This document shows, piece by piece, positions 1 to 13,603 of a DNA stretch of 64,000 nucleotides; positions within the stretch are counted from its first letter, which is position 1; each line of letters opens with the position of its first letter. The notes beneath the pieces are model-generated. The model was given only the letters and a program-made list of their open reading frames with translations. It did no database searches and was not told where the DNA came from. The stretch is from Heterocephalus glaber (Eukaryota > Chordata > Mammalia > Rodentia > Bathyergidae), in assembly GCF_000247695.1 (NCBI RefSeq), contig NW_004624855.1:4458096-4522095 (forward strand), given 5' to 3'. Made by a program: the position numbers and the translations under genes.

Positions 1-325
1 GGAGGGATGGTGACTGGGAAGCCCCTTCTTGTGGACCAGGAGCAGTGGGAGGACGGCTCAGAAGCCCCTACCTCTGGGCCATGAACAGCAGGACTCAGTA
101 CCTTGGTCTGGTGATCTGGTGTCCTCTGCATCTTTGTAGTGTTTAACCAGGTGTCTGCCTGTCTGCAGTGGGGTGATTCGGTGTCTTCCGTGCTACTCAG
201 GACCTTGGTAGGGCACACACAGACCTTCCTGTGTGCAGCGGGCTGTTTTGGCCTGTTCTGTGCGACTCAGGACCTCAGTAGGGCAGAAATTTCTTAATCC
301 ATTCAAGTTGACATCTCAATTAACT
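1..325 (-). mobile_element. probable LTR/3' end of the ERVL fossil
   Basis: This stretch lies downstream of the antisense pol. It is more GC-rich and, on the minus strand, contains a GTCAACTTGAATGGATTAAG segment like the start of many ERVL/MLT2 LTRs. It also holds an imperfect internal duplication (191-215 and 260-284). It runs off the window edge, so LTR ends and target duplication cannot be checked. Confidence 0.4.
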
Positions 326-779
326 ATTGTAATCCACCCCTTGTCGCCTTGGCAACCGGACACATTTTCTTAAACAATATTAACCTCCAAATACTATACA
401 ATAGCAAGTTCATGATTATACCTAACATGATATTACTATCCTGTGTACAAATGGAAATGCACTAATTCCCTCCTTAGAATAGAAGGCAAAGTTTTTCTTT
501 GGGTGATGCTTATTCTTCTCCTAACATTTAACAATGTTAAACACTATTATAGACTTAAAAAAACTTAAGAACCAATATTAAGTCTATCCACATTATGTTA
601 CGAAGAAAGAAAGCAAAGCTACCTGCTCAATATATGTGTATACATGCACAATCATATTAACAAAATAGGACAGAAAAATTGCAATTTCAATTCTCATTTC
701 TATAACTGGTTACATTATTGTAGTTGGTATTTATAACTACCTTCTACTACCTATTCTCTATTTCCTTGTGCTTTAACAA

Positions 780-2400
780 GCGCCTCAGCAGGTCTGGGTT
801 ATTTACCTAGTGAGGTAACCTATCTGAAAGTTCTGTGCCATTTGTCATCTGCCTGAATTGGGTTATAGTTTTCCATTGACCTTAATAACAGGGGATGGTA
901 ATACTAGGAGGTGCCTTAAGGGATATCCTGCACTGCAATTTATTCTTCCATTTTTCCATTGTGAAGTAATAGTTCAAATTCCTCTTGGTAGTCTGGATCA
1001 ATCATTACTGCCAATACCATAGCTTCCTTTTTAGCTTGTTTACTCAGAGGCATTAGAAGCCCAAAATGGCCAAAAAGGAGTCATAGCTTCCAGTTCAATG
1101 GAATCATTTTACTTCTTGTACAACCATTCTCCCTGTAGAAATGAAGACTTCTAGGCCAAGCAGAGCATAAGGTTGTGAGAACAGGTAGCAAAAGGTTTGT
1201 TAATGAATCACTAGAGGTAGTGGTGAATGATACCATCCCCAGTTCCATCCCTTGATTCCTGGCTGGGTGAAAGAATACCATATAATGGGTGCTGATTCAA
1301 AGCATATAAATTCTTCTGGAGAATCTTGCTGCACCCCTGTAAGATTTTATCACCTTGCTGGTGCTGTAACTACACCTCCATGAGGCCATTCCACCTTTAT
1401 GTTAATCCAGCTGCTTTTGAATAGTAAGGAACATGGTAAGACCAGTTAATTCCATGAGCAGGAGCCCATTGCCTTGCTTCTTTAGCCGTGAAATGTGTTC
1501 CTTGGTTAGAAGTAATGGTGTATGGGATACCACAACAGTGGATAAAGTATTCTGTAAGTACACAGGTGGTAGTTTTGGCAGAAGCTTTATGTGCAGGGGA
1601 GGCAAATCAATACCTGGAAAAAGTGTCTATGCCAGTATGGACAAAATGATGCCCTTTTCTTGAGGGAAAGAGTCCAATATAATCAACCTGCCATCAGGCC
1701 ATAGTTTGATGCTGTGCTGTAGGGTGCTATGTTAGGTTCTATATTAGGGGTACAGTGTTGGTCTCTGCTGCTGGCATATTTGGCATTCATCAGTGCCTAT
1801 ATCCAGATCAACCTTGTTGAGTAGAAGTTCATGTTGCTGAGCCAACATATAATCTCAATCCATGCCACATGGCCAAATTGTTCATGAGCCCATTAGGTAA
1901 TGATTGGGGTGGCTGACAGAAAAGCTTGACTACTATCTAAAGAATGGGTCATCTTATCCACTTGATTATTAAAGTCCTTTTCTGCTGAGGTCACCTTTTG
2001 GTGAGCATTTACATGGGGCATAATTACCTTTATATCCTTTGCCTATACAAATAGGTCCAACCACATAACTCTAAATATCTTTGTCATCAATTTTTTAGTC
2101 ATGTTCCTTCCAAATCCCTAACCATCTGATTAGACCATTGGCTACCCCTCATGAATTAGTATGTAGTTGTACATCTGGCCATTTTTTCTTCTAAGCAAAA
2201 TTACAGCCAAGTTTATTGCCTGAAGATTTTCCCACTGAGAAGATTTCCCTTCACCATTGTCCTCCAGAGATGTCCTGGAAAGAGGGTGTAGTGCTGTAGC
2301 TGTCTACTCTTGGGTAGTGCCTGCATAACAGGCTGAACAATGGGTAAACCAGATCCTAGTCTTATCTTCCTCAGTCAACTAATCATGTGGTATATCCTAT
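780..2400 (-). pseudogene. ERVL-type endogenous retrovirus pol fossil
   Basis: Read on the minus strand, this shows a degenerate ERVL-like pol in normal order. An RNase H stretch lies at about 2350-2080, with remnants of the TDSWAVANGL-type motif and WKEHD. An integrase zinc-finger remnant (CHLCQQQRPTL) lies near 1790-1750. The integrase core follows at about 1700-1340 (GID, NQGTHFTAKEA-type and RWNGL landmarks), then a dUTPase-like segment at about 1080-780, the position typical of ERVL. The coding potential is destroyed: there are several stops and frame breaks, the second catalytic aspartate reads as asparagine, and the catalytic glutamate position reads as a stop. Reverse transcriptase and gag were not clearly recognised beyond 2.4 kb. 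This is an ancient non-coding fossil. Confidence 0.85.
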
Positions 2401-5022
2401 GAAGTCATAGATGCATGCTGGGGGACAAAGGTGGTACAGCAGGAGTGGGAACTATGGACTTTTGGGAAACTTCTTCATGAAACTTACCTGTGCCTTTTGT
2501 ATCTGCTTGACTTTTATCACATATATATCATTTCCATTTAATGATGGACTTTTGCTGTGCATGTCCAATTTTATGACTTAATGGGTCAGATATTACCAAG
2601 TTCATGATGTACAGCTCAGCATGTCCCATGGTCAAGCATTCAGTTTCTACTAAGATCAAGTAGTAAATCTTCTAGTAGAGGAGAAGGGGAGGGCTAATCC
2701 ACATAACAAATAGGTTATCAATAAGTATGTTAGAAAGCAACAAAGTGCTGCAGACAAAATAGTAATGTAGAGCATGACAGGAGGCCATATGATGGTGTAT
2801 ATGCATTGGCTTATCAGAATGGGCCTTGCTGAAAAGAAGACATTAGAACCAAGGAGAAGTCAGTGTAGGAATAAGCCACACAGCCATCTGAGAGATTAGA
2901 GAGTTCCATTTTGGCAGATACCCCAGTGGGGTGTGCATTTGAAGTGTCCGAGCATCAGGCAGGAAGTCAAGAGTGGTCTGACCTAATGAGAGGTATACGA
3001 GCTAAAGATGAGGTCAGAGGTGAAGCCCCCAACTTCTCTGAAAAGCTTTTTGGCATGAATTTAAAGATCACAGAGTCTAATCCTTTTAACATATAAAAAA
3101 GTTCAATCATCCTGCTTTATAAGGGGAGCATGACTCATTGGTTCAAAATGCTTCTCACACTAAATCATTGCATCCAGGGTAGGTGTGATTTAAGGGTTTT
3201 CAGCCAAATCCACCATCCATCAATGGTAATGTTGTCATTTTTAGAGTAAATTATGGAATGAATTCAGTTTGCCAGTAATCAGCCCAAGAAAATCTTTTTA
3301 GAAGCTTAGAAAGTATCAGAATGTGAGGAAACAATTTGAATAGAACGATGGGAGGAACAGCAATATCAAAAGTTCCATGAATATGCTGTGGAATGTGCCA
3401 CTGCCACAAAAAGGCATCAGTCCTCCTTAACCAAAAGAAGTTGTTTTGGAAAGTAGCAAAGAGAAACAGTTGGCAAAAGGTCTTGGACTATAAAAGTTGA
3501 ATTATGTACCCATGGATCAATATAAATGCAGGCAGGACTTTTGGATGACAAGATGAGAGAAAGTAATGGTCTTGGAATCATTAAGAGATAAGAATAAAAC
3601 TTTTCAGATTTCATTAAAGTAATAAAACATTCTTCTTTTCCTTTTTTGTTAACCTATTACATAATATGGGAACAAGTATGCTCTAAATGAAATTAATAGT
3701 GGGAAAATTTAAAACAAATAAAAGGAAATACTTCTACATTTAGCATGTAATCAGCTCATGGACTTTTCTGTTGAGGAAGGTCAGGAAGTGAAACACTGAA
3801 GAGAAGAAAGAAAAAGAGAAGACAATCTGGTTAATTTTATGACCAATAACAACACTGTAATTATGCCCTAAGTGAAGCATAATGAGGTTGAAGCTTTGGG
3901 GTATAAAATGATCGTCTCAGAGGACAGGAAGGAATTCTCCCAGTCTTACCCTTAGCACTTTGAATGACACCAATGAATTGGCCGGATGCATTATGGGGTG
4001 TAGTATCTTCCCAGAAGGCAGCTCCTATTAACCTGGAAAACCGTTCTTGAAAGACAAGTGACTGGTTTTATCTGGAAAATCCTGTATTTCAAGGAAAATT
4101 AGCCCCTGAATCCAAGCAAAAAATATTTCTGTAGTTGTGAGAATGATAAACACCCCAATGATGGACATAGTCCAATTTTGCTTTTGATTCAGTGTGTAAA
4201 TTTTTCTAAACAAAATATTCATATGACTTAGTATATTATAATTGATGGAAATTGGCCTTTGACATAGAGCAGGTCCAATAGAAAGCACATGAGCTGTCTC
4301 TTAGGAATTATAAATATGCTCTTGCCTTTTTGCCAAACTTTTTTAAAGTTTAAAAGAACAGCTTATAGCCTCTGACTTTGTGGCTTGGTGTACAGTATGT
4401 GGCTCAAGTGCTTGTATTCCAGACCTCAGGGAAACTGAATCCTTAGCAGTCTCTAAGGGCTCCCAAATTAATTTTGAGCTGGCTGCCAAGTGCAGAATGC
4501 CTCGAAGGGCAAAACTCATACTGTAGCCACTTTTTAATGAACTTACAAGAACACAGAGTGAGGCAGTAATGCCCTACAGACAACCCTGGTGAAAGTAGCC
4601 TAAGTTGGAAAGTCATGACACCTGTGTTTTCCTCTTAATAATGCGCCTACACTAATGGGTATTTTAGCACTCTTTATGCTTTGTCTTTGTATATATTCAC
4701 GTTGACATTTTTACTTCATTTGTTCATGTAAAACACAGGAGATGTATGAGGCAAAGTTAGCAACTCCAGTTAATACATAATCTCTACATCTCAATTGTTT
4801 ACTAACGACAGCAACAACAACAAAAACCTTTGTTTTGGACACAATTTAGCCTGAAAATCAGGGGGCTGCTCCAGTAGCTGTCTTCTTCATGGTGATGCAG
4901 GGATCTAGGCTGCTTCTCATGTCTGACTCTGACATCTGCTGTACTTCAAGCCTAGTGTTTTTATTTGCAAAGTGGAAGAAATAAAAACACACTTATCAGT
5001 TTTTTGTGCTAATTGAAATAGA

Positions 5023-5035
5023 GAGAGAGAGAGAG

Positions 5036-5072
<37 letters not shown>
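5023..5072. repeat. compound (GA)n(GT)n microsatellite
   Basis: An uninterrupted GA run followed directly by a GT run is visible by eye. Confidence 0.97.
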
Positions 5073-5073
<1 letters not shown>

Positions 5074-5225
5074 ACTCTCATAGTACTATACACCCAGGAA
5101 ATTTTGATCTTTTTTCCCTTTTGCTGGGCTTATCAGGCCCTAATATGAGTGTATGGGAGAGGATAGAGATTTGCAAAGATGAGTGAGACTGTGAGAGCAA
5201 TTAGTTTCTAGAAATGTGACACTAA

Positions 5226-5345
5226 GTAAGCTTCCTTAAGGCAAGCACTCTGCTTTTCCTTTTCTTTTTAAGCATTATATGTATTCCCAAAGTCTATTTC
5301 ACTACCAGAATAATGGTAAATGCTCAATAAATAGTGTTAAATCTA
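5226..5345 (+). repeat. L2 3'-end fragment
   Basis: The pattern 'CCTTAAGGCAAGCACTCTG ... GGTAAATGCTCAATAAATAG' matches the conserved 3' end of the L2 LINE. The copy is heavily decayed. Confidence 0.6.
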
Positions 5346-7202
5346 TTTTTTAAATGTCAGAGCTATACAATGGAAGGGCTAGAAAATGACATTCTTTCTA
5401 GTTTTCCCTTCTTGTCACCCACCATTACTCCATACATTTATAAAAATCTAAGGTTATGTGATGAAGTTTAGTATCACTATTGATTTCCTGAGTCTATGCC
5501 AGGTTTCATCCAAATTGAAGAGCTCATTCTGATGTATCCCTATATGTGGACCATACCACACAGCTTGTTCTATTATTATTATTATTCTATCTAGTTAAAT
5601 ATAACTAAAGTTTTGCCTAAAAAAATATTCATTTTCACCTTGAGTCTGTATATGGAATTTATTGTTGACTGGTATCTGTAGCTGTATTGTTCAGTACTTG
5701 TTCTTCATAGTTTATCTGAAGCCTTTGTTATAAATACTGTGAGCTATCCTATCTCTGAATATTCAATGCCAATTTTGTAACTCAGTGATTAGCTATGTTT
5801 TGTTGCTCAAAATTGAATACCTAATTTTCTTTAAAGCTTATTTATCATGCTCAGTTATGCTGTACCAGCTTTTGGGAGGAGTCACTGAAATTAAAGTATG
5901 ACTTTGGATAACTTACCTGGGATGCCCTGGCCTATCATCTTATTTATAAGAATTCTAAAAATGGATTTGTAAGAATCCTAATGGCTATTTGTTCCACTAA
6001 CTAAACAATATTTGGTTGATTTTTCCACGGTTCCCATCTATTTTCCCTTCTGGCTCCTATATATTACCGTTAGTGAGTAGATTGCTTGGGAAACTGACTC
6101 CTCTTTCAATCTACATTCCCCAGCTATTTCTCCAGGACATCAGTACAATTAATTTTTATGCAACCTATTGTGTTGGATAAATATTCACATATTTTGTATA
6201 CATGATAAAGACACTGAGGTTATCTGCTAGCCTGTCAGTTGTCAAAGTTCCAAGAAGAAGGAAGAAACTAAATTGGAATATGCAGTTCAAACTTGTCTCT
6301 GTTCATCAGGACACAGCACTGCTCCTACTTAGCAAGAAGCTCCTAGGCTCTGCCTTCTATGACTGATACCAGGAACACAAAGCTCAATGCTCTCATGGTC
6401 TCAGTTCCTCTCTACTTCCAAGGAGCAGCAGCCGTGACAGCATGTTTACTCAACTTTCCCTTCTGTGAAGTTGAAGGACCACTTTGTTTTCTACAAAGAA
6501 ACAGTGCTGTTTTTATCCCTACAAAGAAGAAGATCTGTATATAGCAAACTGAGCAAGTACAGCCTGTTGTATGTATGTTTCACTCATATTAAAGCTGTCA
6601 AAGGGCAAAGATGAGAGCTCATCCTGAAAAGCTTTCACATGCCACTTCTAGGCTTATGGAAATATCTCCCTCATCACTTCAGTAATGTTTTGTGTGTGCA
6701 GTATATCAGAGAAATTTCATCTTTATAATGCAATGGTAAAGAAGGAAAATTTGTAGAAAGCCATACAAATAGCTTTCTGAACGTTTCTAGGTTCTCAGAC
6801 ATTAGATGAAGCAAATACTGGGATAAACTTTGTAGGGGAGATTTGTGTTTGAACAGGGAAATTTTCAGTCAAAACACAGGCTAAGAATGCAAATGTACTC
6901 TGTCTTCATGTTAAATCTCCTGAGGACTAAAAAAAAAAAGACTTCCCTTATGCTCTTTGTTCTCTTCCCTAAAGCAGGATGTATTACATATGTTCAGAAA
7001 AATATGTGCGTCTGATTATGGCATAGAGACTGGGTTAGAATGCCATACCTCACAACCCACAAATCTCAACAGCTTACAGTAAAGGCTTATTTCTGGAGTG
7101 TACTCCTTGTCCATCTATAGTTGGCAGGGACCCAGGATAAGAGATCAGCCTCTATTGTCTACTCGTGTAGTCACTGCTGCGGAGACGAATAGAACTCTCA
7201 GA

Positions 7203-7410
7203 GCAGAAGGTGGCAAACACTTTCTGGAAGTAAATATTTTCAACTTTCTAAGCCACAAGTTTCTGTCACAGTTAACTCATGTCTGCTTTGGTAGTGCAAA
7301 GAGCCATGGAGAATACATCAATAAATGTGTGTGGGTGTGTTCCAGTGAAATGTGCTTTCTAACAATGGTCAGCAGACTGGATTTGACCTGTGGCATATGG
7401 TTTGCCAACT
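7203..7410 (+). mobile_element. MER1-like hAT-Charlie non-autonomous transposon fossil
   Basis: The segment shows the family pattern 'GGCAAACACTTTCTGGAAGTAAATATTTT ... GGCATATGGTTTGCCAACTC' with inverted ends (GGCAAAC versus GTTTGCC). The product-like ORF across it is noncoding. The family name is from memory and the copy is diverged. Confidence 0.6.
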
Positions 7411-7430
7411 CTTTAAATTAAATTATATAG

Positions 7431-7509
7431 GACTGGGGATTTAGCTCAGTGGTTCTGCTGCCTGCCTTGTAAGCCTAAGGTCCTGAGTTCAATTCCTGGT
7501 ACCAAAACA
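7431..7509 (+). mobile_element. ID-type SINE with perfect 16-bp target duplication
   Basis: A tRNA-derived SINE monomer with an A box (TAGCTCAGTGG) and a B box (GAGTTCAATTCC). It is flanked by identical 16-bp duplications AAATTAAATTATATAG at 7415-7430 and 7510-7525, so the insertion boundaries are certain. It sits just beyond the MER1-like fossil. Confidence 0.92.
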
Positions 7510-9082
7510 AAATTAAATTATATAGTCCCAAAGGGACATTTGTTACCTCTGCTCAATGGCTAATGACTAATTAATGCTCCTGCCCAAACTTAGGAGTGTA
7601 GGGTAGTACCGGCTACTTCTTGAAGTAAGGCTAGGCTTGTGTGTATTCACACACATACTCAAAAAATAATGAAGAAACAGCTGAGCAGTTATTTTCACAG
7701 ATCCACAATGCTTGATTAAGGATGCTGGTCTCATAAAATTCCTCTATCCCCTTATGTTTTTCTTTTAATCGAGAAAAACAGAATTTACAAGGCTACAGTG
7801 TTCACTTGGTAATTAAAAGGCAGTAGGAGTGGCTGGCCAATAAAAGAAGACACTAATTCGTGCCTGTGTTTATTCATCCTTGGTGGCCCTCTGCTGTAAA
7901 TGTCTGGAGTTATTCGTAAATTTTCACCTTTGGCGATCCTAAGGTGCGTTGGGTAATGCATCCTAGAAGTAGATCTTGGAAAAGAATCTGGAAGTAGCAA
8001 GAGAGGCATTTTATCAGATGGCATTCTACAACAATGAAATTGTCTAGGGGAAAAAGCTATTTTCTCACATACCAGTTTCTGAGAAGCTTCCTAGATATAG
8101 CTGTGCACTTTTACATCTAAGCAATGATACATTGTTGATTTTATTATAAATGCAGTTGCACTCAAACTTGTTCCATGATAGAAGGATGCTTCTCATGTAT
8201 CTAGTAGCCCTCATACTCCAGCTCACAAGAGCATCTTTTTAACTGCATATTTATTCTGTCCCCTTCAGGTTCATCATTGTTTTATAAAGTTACATTTGCC
8301 TTCGTTGGTACTTTTTCAAGTTGAATTGATGCTGGTCTAAGAGGAAAAAACTTTGAGTATATTTATTTTTTACACAATTCAGTCATTAATATTTCAGACT
8401 TTTTTCCAAACTTTGACTAGATATGGAAAAATATAAATCCATGTGAATTTGTCAATTAGTTAAAATAAAGACATTGGGAACAAATTGTATAGGTGGCAGG
8501 ATCTCTATAAGAAAATATCTGGTCCTAGTGATTCTAATCCATACCTGCTAAAATTTTAAAATACTTCTTATATATTACTAATTATATAATTAAAACACAT
8601 TATTGAACCAATTTTAATAACTAAATTAAAAATAAAAACAAAACCTGGATTACAATCTGTTAATTGGTGATAGCACTTGAATTTTATTTTCCTAATCAGT
8701 AATATTTTTGTTAAATATGGGAAAATTCTAGAGTCAATGATTACTTGTCCATGACAAAGTATACCACCTGAAAACAGTGAAAATAACTTTCATCTAAAGA
8801 AAAATTTTAGGGTCAAATGATATTTTTATTTCAAGTGGTGCTGCCCTATACTTCGTAATTAACTGTCATTGACTTAAATGAAGTTACTAGTATGTTTTTC
8901 TCCTGCAAGTTTTACATTTTATTTCCAAGATTAGCCACCAATATCAAGCTGTGATAGAAAAGAGATCTAGTACTTGTAAGGAAACTACTTTTTAGTTTGT
9001 TTGTTTGGGCTACTAATAAGAATAACCATAACAACAGGTATTATGTGACAAGTATTGTTCTGAACTTTTAAAAATACAATTG

Positions 9083-9168
9083 TCGGGCCGGGGATTTAGC
9101 TCAGTGGTTCTGGTGCCGGCCTCACAAGTGCAAGGTGCCGAGTTGGATCCCCGGTACCAAAAACAAAC
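9083..9168 (+). mobile_element. ID-type SINE
   Basis: Monomer with A box TAGCTCAGTGG and a B-box region GAGTTGGATCC, ending GGTACCAAAAACAAAC. Flanking duplications ATACAATTG are at 9074-9082 and 9169-9177. Confidence 0.9.
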
Positions 9169-9564
9169 ATACAATTGACTCTCTAAAGCTCATGTTGATA
9201 TTTAATTGCCAATGCAAGGATATTGAGAGTTGCAGTGAGGGTTTAAGAGGCGTTTGGGTGATAGAAGGGTCTTTGAAGGGATGAGCATTGTGTTTGAAAA
9301 AGTGACATATCCTGGGAGCAGTGTGTTGTTACAGAGTGTGCAGCCCTCTTTTTTTTTTTTTTTTTTTGGACAAGCCTACTTGCCATTCCACTTTTCTGTC
9401 ATGCGGGGAACAACATGAGACTCATGCTAGAAGGTAAGCAGATGTGGTCTTCCAATCTTGGATCCAAGCCTCTAGATCTGTGAGTTAAATGAACTCTTCT
9501 TTATAAATTATCCAATTTTGAGTGTTACAGCAACAGAGTAGATTAAAGAATATCATACCAGGAA

Positions 9565-9725
9565 ACTTTCCACTTTGCAAAGGAAGAAACTGAGGCAGAG
9601 TGAAGTTCAGTTACTTGGCTAAGGTCACAGAAAGAATAAGTAAAAGAGCTAGGATTTGAACCTGGACAGTTTGCATCTGAGTCCATGTAACCAGTGTCAA
9701 GATAGTAACCACTGTGATTTACCAT
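9565..9725 (-). repeat. MIR SINE
   Basis: The antisense MIR core is clear: GGAAGAAACTGAGGCAGAG, followed by AAGGTCACAGAAAG and GGATTTGAACCTGGACAG. Confidence 0.85.
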
Positions 9726-10369
9726 CCTTCACAGCAGGCACAACAGGATTGGCACTGAAATGCCAGAAGAAGAGCGGGACTATTTAAGTCTTTCAAACAA
9801 CCAATCTATGTAATTGAGGAAAATTAAATGCTTTTTGTTTATCTAAATTGACCACAAATCCACCAAATATAGGAGATTTCATATTATTGACACTATAGGG
9901 AAAATGCTAAGTCCCTTTCTTTTGAGAACTATTTGGTTCAGAGATTTTTTTGTTGTCGTTGCTCTTAAAAAAAAAAAGACAGTAAAGACGGAAAGGACAC
10001 ATTCATAAGGTCTAGTTTGCTGTCAACAGGTAATCAGTGAATTGGGTCATTACAGACACCTCTTTCTTTTTCACCTAAAGTATCCTACTTGGCTTTTCTG
10101 CCACATGCTTCCTTTGAAACTCTTTGATGTACCTGAGTTCCCATACTCGACAGTCTTGACTTACACTGAAGATTAATATAAAATATCAGTCAAAAGCTCT
10201 GTATTCCCAGCCCAGATCTTATCTCAAAATAAAGGGGGGAAATTTATCTCCTGTGACTCATGGGCAGTGAGAAGCTGGGAACGTTTTCTTGGCACTGAAA
10301 ATTGGCAAAAATAGTCCTAGTGGATTTCAAGTTAATTTGACTAATTCTTTCACCACTTGTCAAATGAAA

Positions 10370-10880
10370 CTACTTTTGTTTAGGTATCAAAACAAGCTGT
10401 TTCCTCTGCCATTTCTCCAGTGAGCAGCATAGGCACTTGTGGCGAACACACATTACTGCTAACTGTTATGATGTTTGCTGTCAAATTCATTTATTTATAC
10501 AACTGCTGTAAAAAGCCTGAGGCCCATAAGCAGCCATGAAAGATTTCAGAGTCATGGTGTGGGGTCATGAGAGGGAAAAAAAGTCTCCACTGGTTATGAG
10601 AAAGGAACTGACACAGGAAATGGTCACATATGGCGCAGATTTATTGTGTCCGGGGCTTCCCATTCAAATCTCATTACAGCCACAGCTCAGAGCAGACCAT
10701 GGCACAGTCATATTCATTTCAGTTTTGGCATCCAGCAGAAATTACTGCTCCTGCTTCAAACCGAGAGCTGGAGAGGTGATAAGTTTATCATTCTAGGGGA
10801 AGAGTGTGCCAGGGACTGTATTTGTAGAGAATGCTGTTGGCTGTCCATGCCTCTAAACTAACCTGTGAACATTGCTTTGT
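10370..10880. other. unique, non-repetitive block (possible conserved noncoding sequence)
   Basis: This block contains no repeat that I recognise and retains scattered CpGs. It was noted only from its complexity. The overlapping short ORFs here have no family resemblance. Function is unknown. Confidence 0.25.
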
Positions 10881-11379
10881 TTAAAGTTAGCAGGCAAGGT
10901 TTGCTAGCAAAAGAGAAATAGGAGGTGGAGAGAAAGGGTGGGGAGGGGGTGGAAGGGTGGAGAGTATTACAAAAGGAATGAAGAAAAAGTTAAGACTACA
11001 TGAAAGGAAAAAAAAACCATCTTGGATTTTGCAGTGTTTTTTTTTTTTTCAGTAATGAAAAATGTATAGGTGCCCAATTCCTGGACACACATGTGCACAC
11101 ACATTATGTATATACGTATATGTATTTCTCATGCTTGTATTTTCTAAATACAGATTCTCATGCCCGTAGTTTAGCATTTGTGACTTGTAATTGCCTCTTT
11201 CAACACTATTCATATGAATGGAATACTTACAAGCACTGTTCCAGACTATGAGGCAAATACTAGTTTGAGTTGAAGAAAGAACCAAAAAAGACAAATGGGA
11301 TGTGAAAATTTTTTTTAAATAACCTTTTTCGATTGTGGAGAATGTGACAGCTTATATGTATTGGCACTTGTTTGTCATG

Positions 11380-11585
11380 GACTCTGAACATATCTCATTT
11401 AACTCTGTCTGTCAATCAGCCTATGAACTGTGTACAATTTTTAATCCCTTTGACAAATGAGAAAATTGAGGTGGAGAAAGGATACTGAACTTGCCCAGGT
11501 TTTGTGACTAGACAGAAGTAGAGGTGACAAGCAATGCAAAGCTCTCCAACTCTAAACCTGATCTCACACTCACTAAGCTGTACTT
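11380..11585 (-). repeat. MIR SINE (decayed)
   Basis: Antisense MIR landmarks: ACAAATGAGAAAATTGAGG, CTTGCCCAGGTTTTGTGACTA and a trailing CTAAACCTGATCTCACACTC. Confidence 0.65.
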
Positions 11586-13603
11586 CCTGAGCTTGAATTT
11601 GCTGGGGCTGTTTTCAATGGAGTATTAAATGAATAAAATTTATAATTGGTACCATATCCATTGATGTTTGTAGGTAAAATCATATTACAACAAAGTAACA
11701 AAAATACAAAAACTTTCTAAGTCACTTATTTCAAGTAGTATGCAGATAGTGACATTTCAGCATTGTGAAATAATATAAAGCAGTCCCTGGAATTTGTTTA
11801 AATTTTCTCCCATCAATGAAAGTAAGTTTTTTGATTTTTAATTTTAAAAAGTAAACAGTAAAAATGTCTGATTCAGAAGAAAGATCTATTGGATATATGT
11901 GTTTCTACCTTTCTCATCCCCAATTTCATTGTCATTCCACCACTTATTTTTGTCTGCTGTTTATTATGCTTCTCAAAGTAATACTTTTATCAAAAGGTAA
12001 TAGATATTCTGAAATACTCATCAAGTGAACTTGTTAAAGATAGAAGGTATCCCCTTGCCACAAGCAATGGCTGATTTTATGTGGTCTGTCTCAGATTAAT
12101 TTGGAAATGTGTCCCCATGGAAAATAAAGCTAAGCACAAGAACTCTGGTGAAATTGCTCATGGAATTGTGTGAGAGGTTATGATCTGTAGTTCCTATAGT
12201 TTACTAGCTCCTTTCTTATCTGCAGATGTATATGTTCCTCATGGAAGAGCTTCCCGCTACTGAGTGTTAAGTCCTTTAAAACTGTCTCCGTGCCTTTGTA
12301 TTGCATCATCCCCAAGTGCTGAAAGCCACTTTACTCCATCAGTCACTAAGTACTAAAGCAGGCTTACTCATGGAGAATGGTGCCAGAGGTGACTGTGCTG
12401 CTAAGTACCACTGCCTAGCAAGTGCTGAAAGCCAATCTGGAAATGCATTAATTTTAAAGTTCTAAGAACTAACTGTTGAATACATGTTACACTTTTTTCA
12501 GTTCAGTGAACTTAAATTTCTCAAATTGCTTATATATATCTTATAACAACTACTATAATTACACTTTAGTTACTTAAAGCAATAACTATGTGCATGAATA
12601 TATCAGAAAGCTTATGTCTCTTTTATAAGCACAACTACCATATATGGTCACTCGGTAGACTTTAAAGACCTCTAATTCTTAACTTTAAATTAGCAAATTT
12701 GTATTTCCTGTCATTTATTTCTACTTTCTTACATATAAAGGACATTACCACCAATTTACCTTCACTTTACAAAATAACATACACTTAATTACTTCGGAAG
12801 AGTTTTTTTTTAAAAAAAACATTTAACTACCATTCTTTTTGGAAAAACAGATTATTTTCCTGCATTATTTCTAACATGATCAAAGCATGTTTTCTTTAAT
12901 AATTCTTTTGAAGATCTCTGTTACTGCCTTTGTACAACTGGGAACACAGCTTTGAGATTCTACAGTGTTACTCCTCACAGCTGGAGAATCTGTGACAACA
13001 GGTATAAGAGGATAAATTCAACCTGACTTCACTTTATTTGATTGTGGCCATTTAAATTTGTTAAATTAGAAATAATGAGGTATAAATGTTGTTTGACAGA
13101 AAGGAATTATAAAAATTTCTTTTTGTTTTTGAACATAAGAGAATTATTACATATTTTGTTTTTGTCAAAGTCTCCTATTTTTACTCTACCGTGAATTGTG
13201 AAATCTATCACAAAATGGCTAAAAAAAATTATTGTGGGAAATGATAGTCTTAACCTCCAGGAAAATAATCATTAATGTTGATGTATTTCATTTAATTTTA
13301 AATGTAGAAATATGAATTTTTCTCTTTTGTTGAAAAGAGGAAGATGGAAAGATTCTATGTGCCTTTGAGTCAAATCATTTATTTTAAAAATACTTGTTTT
13401 TTCACTTCACATCCATTTTTCTAAATAAAAGATAGAAGTTGTTTCTCTTTTTTTTGTCTTTTAATTTTTTTCCTTAGCAAAGACAACCCCTTTGGCATAT
13501 TTTCTTTTCAAATGTGAAATGAGGTGGAAAATCCTCATTTCACGACAGGAAGGACAAATATTGACACAAAGTTAATATTTGTTAGAACCCTGGAAGCAAC
13601 CTG

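Noticed and set aside
1402..1663. ORFs over the integrase region as a functional retroviral gene
   Set aside because: Frames break repeatedly, two catalytic positions are lost and no flanking intact genes exist.
7098..7421. 107-codon ORF near 7.1-7.4 kb
   Set aside because: It runs through a MER1-like DNA transposon fossil and has no coding character.
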